Assembly (NCBI RefSeq): GCF_009669305.1
Contig: NZ_SADB01000003.1
Location: 1-64,000 of the forward strand
Length of the DNA stretch: 64,000 bases
Source of the DNA: Ancylomarina sp. 16SWW S1-10-2
Lineage (GTDB): Bacteria > Bacteroidota > Bacteroidia > Bacteroidales > Marinifilaceae
Reading direction: 5' to 3'
The notes below the pieces were generated by a model. The model was not told the origin of the DNA and did not search any database. It was given only the letters and a program-made list of their open reading frames with translations. Each line of letters begins with the position of its first letter. Positions within the stretch are counted from its first letter, which is position 1. The position numbers and the translations under genes were made by a program. Below are positions 1 through 8,770 of the stretch, in pieces.

Positions 1-71
1 TGAACCTAAAATGGTTCGAGGATTTAGGTTTGTTTAATATGTCGATTAAATACGCACTGTTACAAAATTAA
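1..71 (+). CDS. C-terminal end of a group II intron reverse transcriptase/maturase (partial)
   Basis: The frame is open from the left edge of the window and stops at 69-71. It encodes about 22 residues ending KYALLQN. The tail alone is too short to identify, but it ends only 7 bases before a recognisable group II intron domain V. That is where intron-encoded reverse transcriptases normally end. The rest of the protein lies to the left of the window. The assignment rests mainly on this context. Confidence 0.5.
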   Translation, partial: NLKWFEDLGLFNMSIKYALLQN

Positions 72-78
72 TTTGAAA

Positions 79-145
79 CCGCCGTATACGAGAGTACGTA
101 CGGTGGTGTGAGAGGGCGGGGGAGTAATCCCCCAACCTACTCGAT
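79..145 (+). mobile_element. Group II intron 3' end (domains V and VI)
   Basis: Bases 79-106 fold as a group II domain V. The outer stem CCGCCGTA (79-86) pairs with TACGGTGG (99-106), with a G-U wobble. The inner stem TAC/GTA carries a GAGA tetraloop at 90-93, and CG (97-98) forms the two-base bulge. Domain VI follows: GGGGG (118-122) pairs with CCCCC (129-133). The intron ends with CTACTCGAT at 145. A second, decayed relative lies at 23080-23186. The exon downstream of 145 shows no attC-like sequence. Confidence 0.75.
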
Positions 146-361
146 TTTGGAAGTAGAAGATATCTGAAAATCATAACTGATAAATAAGGCTTTTATTAAC
201 CTAATTATGATTCATTTCACAGCACGAATTTATCATCGAAGTAGGAAATTGTTTATATATATGTCTAATCTATTATTATTATTATTATTAGAAATTTGCA
301 TTTGTGACTTGAATCTAAGATCTAAATATTATGAGTTTTCATACATTATAAATTAGTACAT

Positions 362-400
362 AAAAAAAGGGAGTTTCAAATGAATGAAACTCCCTTTTTT
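362..400. terminator. Bidirectional intrinsic terminator
   Basis: A perfect 16-bp stem (363-378 with 385-400) closes a 6-base loop. It begins with an A-run and ends with a T-run, so it can terminate transcription on either strand. It lies downstream of the minus-strand cytochrome c gene ending at 523. The rest of 146-522 is AT-rich with no gene that I can see. Confidence 0.8.
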
Positions 401-522
401 AGCGCAGAGATGTTTAGTTCCCTTATGTGTTAAATATATTGATTTGTATTTGTTCCTATTGATGTAAATGTTTGTTTTTACTTGAGTTCCATTGAATCTT
501 AAAGTTAGTACTGATATGAAAT

Positions 523-2817
523 CTATTGATTTAAAATGGCTTCAATATTTGCTTTGTCGTTAATATTAGGAAACTTTTCAAGTATTTGTTTTGCCACAAT
601 TTTCGACTCTTTAATTTGCTTGTATTTTACATGAAGATTAAGCAATGCTATATAGTAATTCTGATCCTCAGGATTAATTTTGATGGCACTTTCTAAATAC
701 TTAATAGCATCTTTCGGATTATTTCTAAAATCATACATCATTGCAATATTGTAGAAAATTCGAGGATTATCAGGCGAAAGTTTTGAGGCCTTTAATAAAT
801 AAGTCATCGATTCATCGTAACGCTTACGTTCAGATAAGAATAGGGCATAGGTAAACATTGTAGCACCATCGTTAGGAACATATTTCAAATAATCTTTTAG
901 CAAAATTTCAGCTTTTTCATATTCTCCTTTGTTGTTGTACAATATGGCCAAGTTTATTTTAATAGGATGAAGCAGTGGATCTTGTTCCAGAGCTCTTTTA
1001 TAAAACTCTTCTGCTTTGTCCGTTTGCTTGGTGTTGTAATAGAAATTAGCCAAGTTAAATTTACCTGCTGGAAAATCAGCACTATACTCTAGAGCGTCAA
1101 GATATTCTTGGTTTGCTCGCTCAAGTTGTTCTGTATATTTTGCAGGTATTTGATCTCTGTTAACAGTATTTAATTTTGTAGCGCATTCTATGCGAATGGC
1201 TTTGGTCTGATCGTTGAGTAGTCCTAATATAATGTTTAATGATTTCTGATCATCCATTACTAAATTTTGTAGGGCATTGTAACGAATGTGACCATTAAAA
1301 TTGTTTAAAGCTTCATATAGAACGTCCTTGCTTTTTTTCTGATAATGCACTCCTAATAAGCGAATAGCTGTTGCCCTAATAATCTCAGGGTACATTTCGT
1401 CCTTATAAATATGAACTAAGCCATCGTAACCTTTTTGGCTACCCGTTAGAGCTTCCTTAAAAGCAAGGCCATATTGTGATTTACGGCCAGTGCCATGCCA
1501 CTTGTTTATATAATCAACAGCCCATTTTGTCGATTTATCTGCATGGCATTGATTGCATGCATTTGGTGTGCCTAATTTTTCAGTTAAATCAGGTCTCGGA
1601 ACACGGAAACTGTGATCATTTCTGTAATCAACACCCATATAAAACTGTGCTGGCATATGGCAGTTAATGCAACGTGCACCTTCTCCAACTTCAAATTTTA
1701 CACCATCATCAGCAATAACAGCTTCTCCCTCTTCTCCTTTTAGTTTATGAAAATGATGCTCCTTGGTATCGTAATCATCTGCTCGGTGACATTGAGTACA
1801 TAATCGGTTGTCCTCAAATAATCGTTTTGTACTGTGTACGTTATGGCAGTCGTTACATTTTACATCTCTCATATACATCTTACTTTGTGTAAATGAGCCG
1901 TAAACGTAATCTTCATCTAATATTTGACCATCGATATGGTAATTTTCGCCGTTGGGTAAATTCGGAATAGTATGATTATAAATATCAGCACTGTGTTTAA
2001 AATCGGAGATGGAACCTCTTCGGGCATGACAGCGTACACATAAATCAACATACTCTTTATTGTCAATGCCACTTGTTTTTACGACTAGTCCCGAATTATT
2101 GTGTTCATCTCTAGCATAATCAGCTTTAGCAGCCCATTCCAAGTGTTTAGAGGCTGGTCCGTGACATGCTTCACAGCTTACATTAATTTCGCTCCATGTT
2201 GTATGATAAGAATCGGTTTTGGAATCGTATCCTTTAACCAAATTGGTTGAGTGACAATCAGCACACATACCATTCCAGTTTTGGGCCTGATTTGTCCAAT
2301 GTAACCAGTTATCGTGTTCTATAATTTCATCTTTATAAACTTTACTTGCCATATGATACCAAACACTGTCTTTCGAATTCCATGTAAGAGGAAGGGTTTG
2401 TAATCTGCCTTTGTCGAATTCAACCAAATATTGTTGTAAAGGATAATATCCAAATACATATTTAATTTCAAATTCTTCCATTTTTCCTGATTCTCCATCA
2501 GTTAGTACATAAAAGCGATCATCTCTTTTGTACATTTTATGCACCATCCCATTGTATTCAAGCGATTGATTATTAAAGTTGCCCAAAACAGTAGAATCAT
2601 TGGCATGAGCCATCGCTTTATCATGATCAGATCCTACCCAATCATTGTATTCATTTAAATGGCACTCAATGCAGGTTTCTTTGCCTACGTATTGTGCTTC
2701 TGCAGATATTTCTTTACTGCTACCATAAGTATTTATCAACAAATACAAGGGAATCGCTAGTATGGCTACTAAAGAAGCAAGTAAGCTGATTCGCTCTGTT
2801 TTTTTACGATTCTCCAT
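523..2817 (-). CDS. Eight-heme c-type cytochrome with C-terminal TPR repeats
   Basis: This is a 764-residue, membrane-anchored periplasmic electron-transfer protein. An N-terminal hydrophobic segment (about 11-30) is an uncleaved anchor or signal. Eight CXXCH heme motifs follow near residues 49, 184, 214, 259, 320, 339, 382 and 420. The middle (about 440-560) resembles HEAT-like helices, and residues about 580-740 carry tetratricopeptide repeats. It is the last gene of a minus-strand operon, one base after the Rieske gene. It therefore probably takes electrons from, or gives them to, the cytochrome b/Rieske pair. The heme arrangement recalls the cytochrome c554/NrfA-like multiheme group, but I see no active-site signature that fixes a substrate. 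The acceptor is unknown. Confidence 0.85.
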   Translation of the reverse strand: MENRKKTERISLLASLVAILAIPLYLLINTYGSSKEISAEAQYVGKETCIECHLNEYNDWVGSDHDKAMAHANDSTVLGNFNNQSLEYNGMVHKMYKRDDRFYVLTDGESGKMEEFEIKYVFGYYPLQQYLVEFDKGRLQTLPLTWNSKDSVWYHMASKVYKDEIIEHDNWLHWTNQAQNWNGMCADCHSTNLVKGYDSKTDSYHTTWSEINVSCEACHGPASKHLEWAAKADYARDEHNNSGLVVKTSGIDNKEYVDLCVRCHARRGSISDFKHSADIYNHTIPNLPNGENYHIDGQILDEDYVYGSFTQSKMYMRDVKCNDCHNVHSTKRLFEDNRLCTQCHRADDYDTKEHHFHKLKGEEGEAVIADDGVKFEVGEGARCINCHMPAQFYMGVDYRNDHSFRVPRPDLTEKLGTPNACNQCHADKSTKWAVDYINKWHGTGRKSQYGLAFKEALTGSQKGYDGLVHIYKDEMYPEIIRATAIRLLGVHYQKKSKDVLYEALNNFNGHIRYNALQNLVMDDQKSLNIILGLLNDQTKAIRIECATKLNTVNRDQIPAKYTEQLERANQEYLDALEYSADFPAGKFNLANFYYNTKQTDKAEEFYKRALEQDPLLHPIKINLAILYNNKGEYEKAEILLKDYLKYVPNDGATMFTYALFLSERKRYDESMTYLLKASKLSPDNPRIFYNIAMMYDFRNNPKDAIKYLESAIKINPEDQNYYIALLNLHVKYKQIKESKIVAKQILEKFPNINDKANIEAILNQ

Positions 2818-2818
2818 T

Positions 2819-3298
2819 TTATGCGTAGGTTAACTGCGATTTATCGAATGATGATCTTTTTATTGGTTTTTTTGTGTCAATAAGCAACTCTCCTTTTTCG
2901 ATTGTAATTGGAAAGTAATCTAATGGGCGTGTTGCTGGTGCCGATACGACTTCTCCATATTTATCGAATTGTGATGCATGGCAAGGACAGTTGAAGCCTC
3001 CTGTTTTAGAATTTGTATTGACGATACATCCCAAATGGGTGCATTTAATAGACATGGCTAAAAATCCACCATCTTCGAAACGTTTTAGAAAGAACTGACC
3101 CGTTAAAAATGGATACAATTTATTGTTTTCGAAGGCTGTAGCTTTACCAGCATTAAATAACTCAGCAGTACCCGACGAGGTATTTATTTTGTTTACACTT
3201 CCTTTTAGTAAGAAAAAAGCTTCCACAGATGCTACTGTAATGAGTGCCCTTTTTATGAATTTTCGTCTGTTCAATTTCATTATGCTATCGTAGTTCAA
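2819..3298 (-). CDS. Rieske [2Fe-2S] protein of a bc-type complex
   Basis: This 159-residue protein has an N-terminal membrane segment and a C-terminal Rieske fold. The cluster-binding boxes are CTHLGC (about 87-92) and CPCHAS (about 104-109), giving the two Cys and two His ligands. A start at Met7 (about 3280) would place a basic RRKFIKR stretch before the hydrophobic segment, as in Tat-targeted Rieske proteins. It sits 4 bases after cytochrome b and 1 base before the multiheme cytochrome, so the three genes almost certainly form one operon and one complex. The family identity is clear; quinol oxidation is inferred from the neighbours. Confidence 0.9.
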   Translation of the reverse strand: MNYDSIMKLNRRKFIKRALITVASVEAFFLLKGSVNKINTSSGTAELFNAGKATAFENNKLYPFLTGQFFLKRFEDGGFLAMSIKCTHLGCIVNTNSKTGGFNCPCHASQFDKYGEVVSAPATRPLDYFPITIEKGELLIDTKKPIKRSSFDKSQLTYA

Positions 3299-3302
3299 TA
3301 TT

Positions 3303-4598
3303 TTAAAAAATCATTAACATGCCTTCTCCTCTAAATAATAACGAGATGAGTAACATACATATATAGGATGATAGTATGATGCTTGTGCAAGCCATGATTA
3401 ATTCTGTTCGGTTGGCTTTGTGTTTTTTATTCCAAAATAAAAGATAAATGGCAACAGGTACGATATAAAATAGAAAGGGGATAAGTCCTGTTGAAATGAC
3501 ACTTGGCCAGCTTGCCAGCCATAAATCAAAATGAAGAAAGTGCTCAAATAAATAAATCAATATAAAGGTAAATACAAAAGCAATAAGACTCGATTGAATG
3601 GTCATTTTTTTACCCAATGGAGAGTTGAACCAAACACCAATGTTTATCTTGTCGTATTTATAAAAAGGAAGACCCAAGAAGAAAATACCTGTTGCAAATG
3701 GAATAACTACGGCACCAAAGAATGGGTGAAGATGTAGTAATAATTCTTGAGCTCCTAGGAAGTACCAAGGAGCTTTACTTGGATTTGGACTCTTAAGAGG
3801 ATTTGCTTGGTCTAGTAATGGAGCATCATAGAATGCTGCGGTTAAAAATAAGCCAGCTATTACAATACATGCAACCATAATTTCTTTTGAAACCAAATTT
3901 GGAACTATATCTACGAAATCTTGTTCTTCTTTTTTAGGTAAGGCTATACCACCAGCTTTACGAACTAGCCAAAAGTGCATAACCATTAAAACAATAAATA
4001 ATAAGGGGATAATTCCTGTATGTAAAGTATAAAAGTTGAGTAAGGTATTGCCATCAACCGTTTCGCTTCCACGAATGGCATATGCAAGTGAATGTCCAAT
4101 AAATGGAATATATTCAAAAATTTGGGTAATAACGGTAACTGCCCAATAGGCAAGTTGATCCCAAGGCAAAAGGTAACCCGTAAAACTCGAGGCTATCACC
4201 AAAAACATCATTAGTAATCCATAAATCCAATTTTCACTTCTTTTATGAAAAATGGACTGCGAGAAGTAAACTCTTAATAAATGAAGGAAGGATACGACAA
4301 CCATAAGTTTACCCGATAAATGATGTAAATTTCGAATAAATTGACCAAAAATAGTATTGTTTTTTAAGCCTAATATGGAATCGTAAGCATGTTCAACGGT
4401 AGGAATATATGAAAACCGAAGTAGTAATCCGGTAATTGATAGAATTATAAAAAGTAATGCACAAACGCCTCCTAAACCGAAGGTTCGATTAAATTTAGTA
4501 GCTCTGGAATCTATTTTATACGGGTGAAGGTGTAGTATAAATTTTTCTATTGATGAGACAGTTTTGGTTTCCTTCATTTTGTTTTCCATTGCATACAA
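3303..4598 (-). CDS. Cytochrome b subunit of a bc-type quinol-oxidising complex
   Basis: This 431-residue polytopic membrane protein carries cytochrome b N-terminal and C-terminal regions in one chain. Paired heme-ligating histidines appear in the HHLSGK...SFLHLLR segment (about 100-120) and the LHTGIIP...MHFWL segment (about 195-212). The Qo-site PEWY motif appears as APWYFLG (about 275). The start is uncertain because Met1, Met4 and Met8 are all possible. It is the first gene of the operon with the Rieske protein and multiheme cytochrome c. In place of a small cytochrome c1, this complex seems to use an eight-heme, TPR-bearing partner. Confidence 0.88.
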   Translation of the reverse strand: MYAMENKMKETKTVSSIEKFILHLHPYKIDSRATKFNRTFGLGGVCALLFIILSITGLLLRFSYIPTVEHAYDSILGLKNNTIFGQFIRNLHHLSGKLMVVVSFLHLLRVYFSQSIFHKRSENWIYGLLMMFLVIASSFTGYLLPWDQLAYWAVTVITQIFEYIPFIGHSLAYAIRGSETVDGNTLLNFYTLHTGIIPLLFIVLMVMHFWLVRKAGGIALPKKEEQDFVDIVPNLVSKEIMVACIVIAGLFLTAAFYDAPLLDQANPLKSPNPSKAPWYFLGAQELLLHLHPFFGAVVIPFATGIFFLGLPFYKYDKINIGVWFNSPLGKKMTIQSSLIAFVFTFILIYLFEHFLHFDLWLASWPSVISTGLIPFLFYIVPVAIYLLFWNKKHKANRTELIMACTSIILSSYICMLLISLLFRGEGMLMIF

Positions 4599-5013
4599 TA
4601 AATAGGTTCTGATGTGTTTACAAAGGAAGGAAAAATATATCTATTTTTTAATTACTAATGAGAAAAGTTCTCGTATGTGCTTTTCTGATAATCGATATTG
4701 TCTTTAATATTTTAGGATCAGTATAATCTATATTTGTATCATTACTGTATTTTATATTGTTTAAATAGATACTTCCTACTTTCTATTTATTCGTTATAAA
4801 GGTCTTTAGTTGTGTTTGTTATCTAATACACCTAGATGGTAGTAAAGTGTTAGTAATGGAAGTTGCGTTTGGAATTTAAATATGTTTTGTCCTATAATTT
4901 TACAATCTATAGCTGGGTCTTTTGAGCATTTATTATAGACTCATTCTTTGTAGATGTTATGCTCGACTATTTTGATATGGTTGATCACTAAAGAATCTCT
5001 AGAAATTTAAAAG
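4599..5013. other. Divergent intergenic region, respiratory operon / sugar-acid operon
   Basis: This AT-rich region lies between the minus-strand cytochrome b gene and the plus-strand transporter operon. I see no gene in it. A TATATTTG at 4729-4736 fits the Bacteroidota -7 consensus TAnnTTTG, but no convincing -33 element precedes it at the usual spacing. The functional element I can support is the operator-like motif immediately to the right. Confidence 0.4.
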
Positions 5014-5051
5014 GGGGTAATATAATGTAATCAGATGGTAAATTTAAAGAA
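5014..5051 (+). promoter_or_regulatory. Operator-like motif, copy 1 (before the anhydrogalactose operon)
   Basis: The sequence reads GGGGTAATATAATGTAA, six variable bases, then GGTAAATTTAAAGAA. Two GGTAA half-sites lie exactly 21 bp apart (5016 and 5037). The same 38-bp pattern recurs at 17163 and 37907. A direct repeat at 21 bp is typical of sites bound by AraC-type dimers. It ends 53 bp before the transporter start codon. Confidence 0.7.
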
Positions 5052-5103
5052 TACAAGTGAGCTATATTTCTCTTACTTTGTTATTAAATAAAAAGAAGAT
5101 ATT

Positions 5104-6114
5104 ATGGAATTTGTATTTATACCTTTCGCATTAGTGTTATTAGCCAGTGTCTTTCAGGGATCATTTGGTTTAGGCATGAAATTTATGGCTCCTTTAAAAT
5201 GGGAAGCTTGGTGGCTTGTTCATGCTACTGTAGCAATGTTAATAGTTCCAATTGTATGGGCTCTAATGGTGGTGCCAGATTTATTTGGAGTTATTGCTAG
5301 TGCTCCTTCTGAAGCAATTTGGATTGGAATGTTGTTTGGTTTCTTGTGGGGAATTGGAGGCATTATGTTTGGAAAAAGTATTCCTTATATTGGTATTTCA
5401 CTTACTTATGGAATTGTAATGGGCGTTTGCTCAGCAGTTGGTAGTTTAATTCCATTCTTCCAATTAGAAGGAGCGGTTAATTTACCTGCATTCCCTTATG
5501 TTATTGCAGGTGTCGTTATTATACTTATTGGAGTTGCTATTACTGCAATTGCCGGAATTAAGCGTGATAAATTAATTCAAAAGGAAAACGGTGGAGCTGT
5601 TAACCTTAAGTTGGGGTTAATTATTGCTGTTATTAGTGGAGTTTTATCTGCTTTCCTTAATGTCGGTTTTGTAAATGCTCAACCAGTTGGTCAAGTCGCT
5701 GAGGCTTCGGGGGCAATTGCTAGAAATAGTAGTTTGGCTGTTTGGGTTGTGGTTCTTCTTGGAGCTTACATTATGAATGCTGGATATGCAATTGTACTGC
5801 TCTTTAAAAATAAAACATGGAGTTCTTTCTCTGTTCCAAATTCTGGGAAAGCTTATGCTTGGTCTATTGTTGCTGGTTTATTATGGTTTGGGGCTCTAGG
5901 TGTGTATGGGCAAGGTGCAACATTAATGGGAGATATGGGTCCTGTAATAGGTTGGCCAATCTTACTTGGAGTTTCACTCATCGTAAGTAATGTTTGGGCG
6001 TATCTTAATAAAGAATGGACTGGGGCAAAAAAACCTTTTGCCTACTTACTTGTTGGTTTGCTAGTTTTAATATTAGCTACGGTTGTTTTAGGCTATTCCA
6101 ACGGTGTTGTATAA
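5104..6114 (+). CDS. RhaT-like sugar/proton symporter, candidate 3,6-anhydro-D-galactose importer
   Basis: This 336-residue inner-membrane protein has about ten hydrophobic segments and the overall look of the L-rhamnose/H+ symporter (RhaT, DMT superfamily). It opens with FALVLLASVFQGSFGLGMKF and has a duplicated five-helix architecture. It is the first gene after the operator at 5014-5051. The cycloisomerase follows 37 bp downstream. No rhamnose isomerase, kinase or aldolase lies nearby, so rhamnose is an unlikely substrate. The downstream genes point to anhydrogalactose or its acid. The family is recognised with fair confidence; the substrate is inferred only from context. Confidence 0.75.
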   Translation: MEFVFIPFALVLLASVFQGSFGLGMKFMAPLKWEAWWLVHATVAMLIVPIVWALMVVPDLFGVIASAPSEAIWIGMLFGFLWGIGGIMFGKSIPYIGISLTYGIVMGVCSAVGSLIPFFQLEGAVNLPAFPYVIAGVVIILIGVAITAIAGIKRDKLIQKENGGAVNLKLGLIIAVISGVLSAFLNVGFVNAQPVGQVAEASGAIARNSSLAVWVVVLLGAYIMNAGYAIVLLFKNKTWSSFSVPNSGKAYAWSIVAGLLWFGALGVYGQGATLMGDMGPVIGWPILLGVSLIVSNVWAYLNKEWTGAKKPFAYLLVGLLVLILATVVLGYSNGVV

Positions 6115-6151
6115 AGAATTCAATTGTTATTTATTGATAAAAAATTAGGCT

Positions 6152-7300
6152 ATGAAAATAAAGTCAATAGAAAGTTTCGTTTTATCTGATAAATTGGATG
6201 AAAGCTTTTACTTTTCTCAGTGGGAATATTCTGAAAGACGTATTTGTATCGTAAAAGTTACAAGTGATACAGGTCATGTTGGTTGGGGTGAAGGTTATGG
6301 TCCTGCCACGGTTATTAAGGCTGGAATAGAACTCTTAACTCCGTTTTTAATAGGTCAGAATCCTTTGGAGACTGAAACAATATGGAGTACAATGTATCGT
6401 CGCACATTAGATTATGCCAGAAGAGGCGTTCTTGTTGCTTCAATAAGTGCAATTGATGTGGCTTTGTGGGATTTGAAAGGTAAGATAATGGATTTACCTG
6501 TTCACTTACTACTTGGTGGAAAAAAACGTGATTTTATCACTCCATATGCAACAGGTATGTACTACAATCATTGTAATGATTTAGAAGCTAAACTTGTTAA
6601 TGAGGCCAAGCAATATGTCGACATGGGTTTTGAAGTCATGAAGATGAAAGTTGGTTTGGGTATAAAACAGGATGTTGAGTATGTGAAAAAAGTGCGTGAA
6701 GCCATTGGTCCGAATATTAAGTTAGCAATAGACTCTAATCATGCTTATAATTTGAGAGAGGCAATTCAGTTATCAAATGCTGTAGAGAAATATGATATAG
6801 CTTGGTTCGAAGAGCCAATATCTCCAGAAAATTATGAGCAATATGCTGAATTGAGATCAAAAACTACGATTCCAATTTCAGGTGGCGAGTGCGAATATCT
6901 ACGTTTTGGGTTTCAAACCTTATTGAAAGCAAACTGTGTTGATATTGTACAACCAGATATTTGTGCTTCAGGTGGATTAACCGAGGCTAAACGAATTGCT
7001 GTGTTAGCATCTGTTTATGGTGTAGAACTTATTCCTCATACATGGGGAACTGGTATTGCCATATCGGCAGCTTTACATTTTGTAAGTAATTTGGATGTTA
7101 TGCCAGGGCGACTTAAAACGCCAAATTGTTTGTTGGAATACGACAGAACAGAGAATGCTTTAAGAGAAGAACTTACTAGTACCGACATGGTAATGAAGGA
7201 TGGTAAGATTAAAATAAGTGATAAACCTGGATTAGGTTTTGAGTTGAATGAAGATGCGGTATATAAATATGCGTTAGATCAAACTGTTTTAAAAGCTTAG
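6152..7300 (+). CDS. Enolase-superfamily enzyme, probable 3,6-anhydro-D-galactonate cycloisomerase
   Basis: This is a 382-residue cytosolic member of the mandelate racemase/galactonate dehydratase group. Visible landmarks are the KMKVG catalytic lysine motif (about 169-173), the metal ligands Asp in AIDSNHAYN (about 196), Glu in WFEEP and Glu in GGECEY, and the catalytic His in PHTWGTG (about 301). Enzymes of this type open 3,6-anhydro-galactonate to 2-keto-3-deoxy-galactonate in red-algal sugar pathways. The gene stands between the transporter and the aldehyde dehydrogenase (2 bp apart), matching that route. A plain sugar-acid dehydratase such as galactonate dehydratase is the main alternative. 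Confidence 0.8.
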   Translation: MKIKSIESFVLSDKLDESFYFSQWEYSERRICIVKVTSDTGHVGWGEGYGPATVIKAGIELLTPFLIGQNPLETETIWSTMYRRTLDYARRGVLVASISAIDVALWDLKGKIMDLPVHLLLGGKKRDFITPYATGMYYNHCNDLEAKLVNEAKQYVDMGFEVMKMKVGLGIKQDVEYVKKVREAIGPNIKLAIDSNHAYNLREAIQLSNAVEKYDIAWFEEPISPENYEQYAELRSKTTIPISGGECEYLRFGFQTLLKANCVDIVQPDICASGGLTEAKRIAVLASVYGVELIPHTWGTGIAISAALHFVSNLDVMPGRLKTPNCLLEYDRTENALREELTSTDMVMKDGKIKISDKPGLGFELNEDAVYKYALDQTVLKA

Positions 7301-7302
7301 AT

Positions 7303-8739
7303 ATGAACTTTGGATATAAAAAATTATACATAGGTGGTGAGCTTCGTGACTCAATTTCCGGAGCCAAAAAAGATGTTATTTGTCCTGCAACCGAAGAAGT
7401 TGTTGGAACTATAGCTTGGGCTGGAAAAGAAGATGCCGAATTGGCATTGGAAGAAGCTCAAAAGGGCTTTAAATATTGGTCTAAGCTCTCGCTAAAGGAG
7501 CGTACTGTTTGGATGATGAAATTACGTGAAGAGGTTTTAAAGAATGACGACCTTTTACGTAAGGCAGTTGTGATGGAGATGGGAAAATCATACGATGCGG
7601 CTTGGGAAGATATTGAGTCGATTGTAAATGCTTTGGAGTTTTATCCAGGTGCTATGCGAAATATGCACGACGAAATTATTCCTGATATTGAGAATACGCA
7701 TCGACATAAGATCGTTAATCAACCAGCAGGTGTAGCTGTTGCTTATTTGGCTTGGAATTTTCCTCTTTTAAATGTTGGATATAAAATTGGTCCTGCCTTA
7801 GCTGCAGGTTGTTCTATTATTATAAAGCCTTCTGGCTTAGCTTCTTTATCATCTTACGTTTTGGGTGAGATTCTTTACAATATGAATTTTCCTGCTGGAG
7901 TGATAAATTTCATTAGTGGTCCTGTTTCAGAAGTGGCTTACACAATGACTACGAGTAAAATTCCGAAGGTCTTAACGATGATTGGTTCTTCTCAGTCTGG
8001 TCGTCAAGTTATGGCTGATTCTGCAACATCAGTAAAGCATGTTAGTATGGAATTGGGTGGAAATGCTCCTTTTATAGTTTGCGAAGATGCCGATCTTGAG
8101 ACTGCAACTAATATTGGTATTGCTCTTAAATATGGCAATTGTGGTCAGATTTGTGTTTCGCCGAATCGTTTTCTGATTCATGAAAATGTTTACGATGCAT
8201 TTCTTGAAATGTTCATTGCTAAGGCAAAGAAGATAAAAGTTGGTTTTGGTATTGATGAAAAACCAGACATGGGACCTTTAGTTACCTTAAAGGATAGAGA
8301 GAGAATTATTAAGATGGTTAAAGATGATGTAGCCAGTGGCGCAACTCTTGAACTAGGTGGTGGAATTCCTGCAGGAAAATCGGTAGGAAATTTTATGGAA
8401 CCAACAATTATAACTGGTCTTACAACTGAGATGCGTTGTTTTAAAGAAGAGATTTTTGGTCCTGTTGCTGCTATCATGAAATTCTCTACAAACAAGGAGG
8501 CGATTGAGCTTGGAAATGATACTGTGTATGGATTGGTTTCTTATGTATTCTCTAAGAATGAAAAAGATCTTAGAATGTTTGGCGAGGAACTTGATTTTGG
8601 TGAAGTTCAAATTAATGGTGTGAAATATGCGATTTACTTGCCTCACGGAGGAATTAAGGAAAGCGGTATTGGTCATGACTGTTCTTATCTTGCTTTGAAT
8701 GACTATTTAGTGAAAAAAAGAATAACAACAGCATTGTAA
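7303..8739 (+). CDS. Aldehyde dehydrogenase, probable 3,6-anhydro-D-galactose dehydrogenase
   Basis: This 478-residue NAD(P)-dependent aldehyde dehydrogenase is of full family length. Catalytic landmarks are Asn in LAWNFPLLN (about 153), the general base Glu in MELGGNAPF (about 249), and the nucleophile Cys in NCGQICVSPNR (about 283). The cofactor region KPSGLASLSS lacks strong NADP-specific marks. It is the expected first step in the cell, oxidising the aldehyde form of 3,6-anhydro-D-galactose to the acid used by the cycloisomerase 2 bp upstream. Succinate-semialdehyde or lactaldehyde dehydrogenase activity is possible by homology, but the operon favours the anhydro sugar. Confidence 0.82.
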   Translation: MNFGYKKLYIGGELRDSISGAKKDVICPATEEVVGTIAWAGKEDAELALEEAQKGFKYWSKLSLKERTVWMMKLREEVLKNDDLLRKAVVMEMGKSYDAAWEDIESIVNALEFYPGAMRNMHDEIIPDIENTHRHKIVNQPAGVAVAYLAWNFPLLNVGYKIGPALAAGCSIIIKPSGLASLSSYVLGEILYNMNFPAGVINFISGPVSEVAYTMTTSKIPKVLTMIGSSQSGRQVMADSATSVKHVSMELGGNAPFIVCEDADLETATNIGIALKYGNCGQICVSPNRFLIHENVYDAFLEMFIAKAKKIKVGFGIDEKPDMGPLVTLKDRERIIKMVKDDVASGATLELGGGIPAGKSVGNFMEPTIITGLTTEMRCFKEEIFGPVAAIMKFSTNKEAIELGNDTVYGLVSYVFSKNEKDLRMFGEELDFGEVQINGVKYAIYLPHGGIKESGIGHDCSYLALNDYLVKKRITTAL

Positions 8740-8770
8740 GTTTCTTGGAATCAATTTTTAAATATATAAT

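Noticed and set aside
145-522. attC-like sequence after the first group II intron
   Set aside because: The exon after 145 (TTTGGAAGTAG) has no GTTRRRY core or pairing arms, so only the second intron is linked to the cassette array.
4729-4736. TATATTTG as a promoter for the transporter operon
   Set aside because: It matches the -7 consensus but lacks a -33 element at the right distance and lies more than 360 bp from the start codon.
8190-8676. Minus-strand ORFs of about 100 residues inside the aldehyde dehydrogenase gene
   Set aside because: They are antisense shadows of a full-length gene with all its catalytic motifs.
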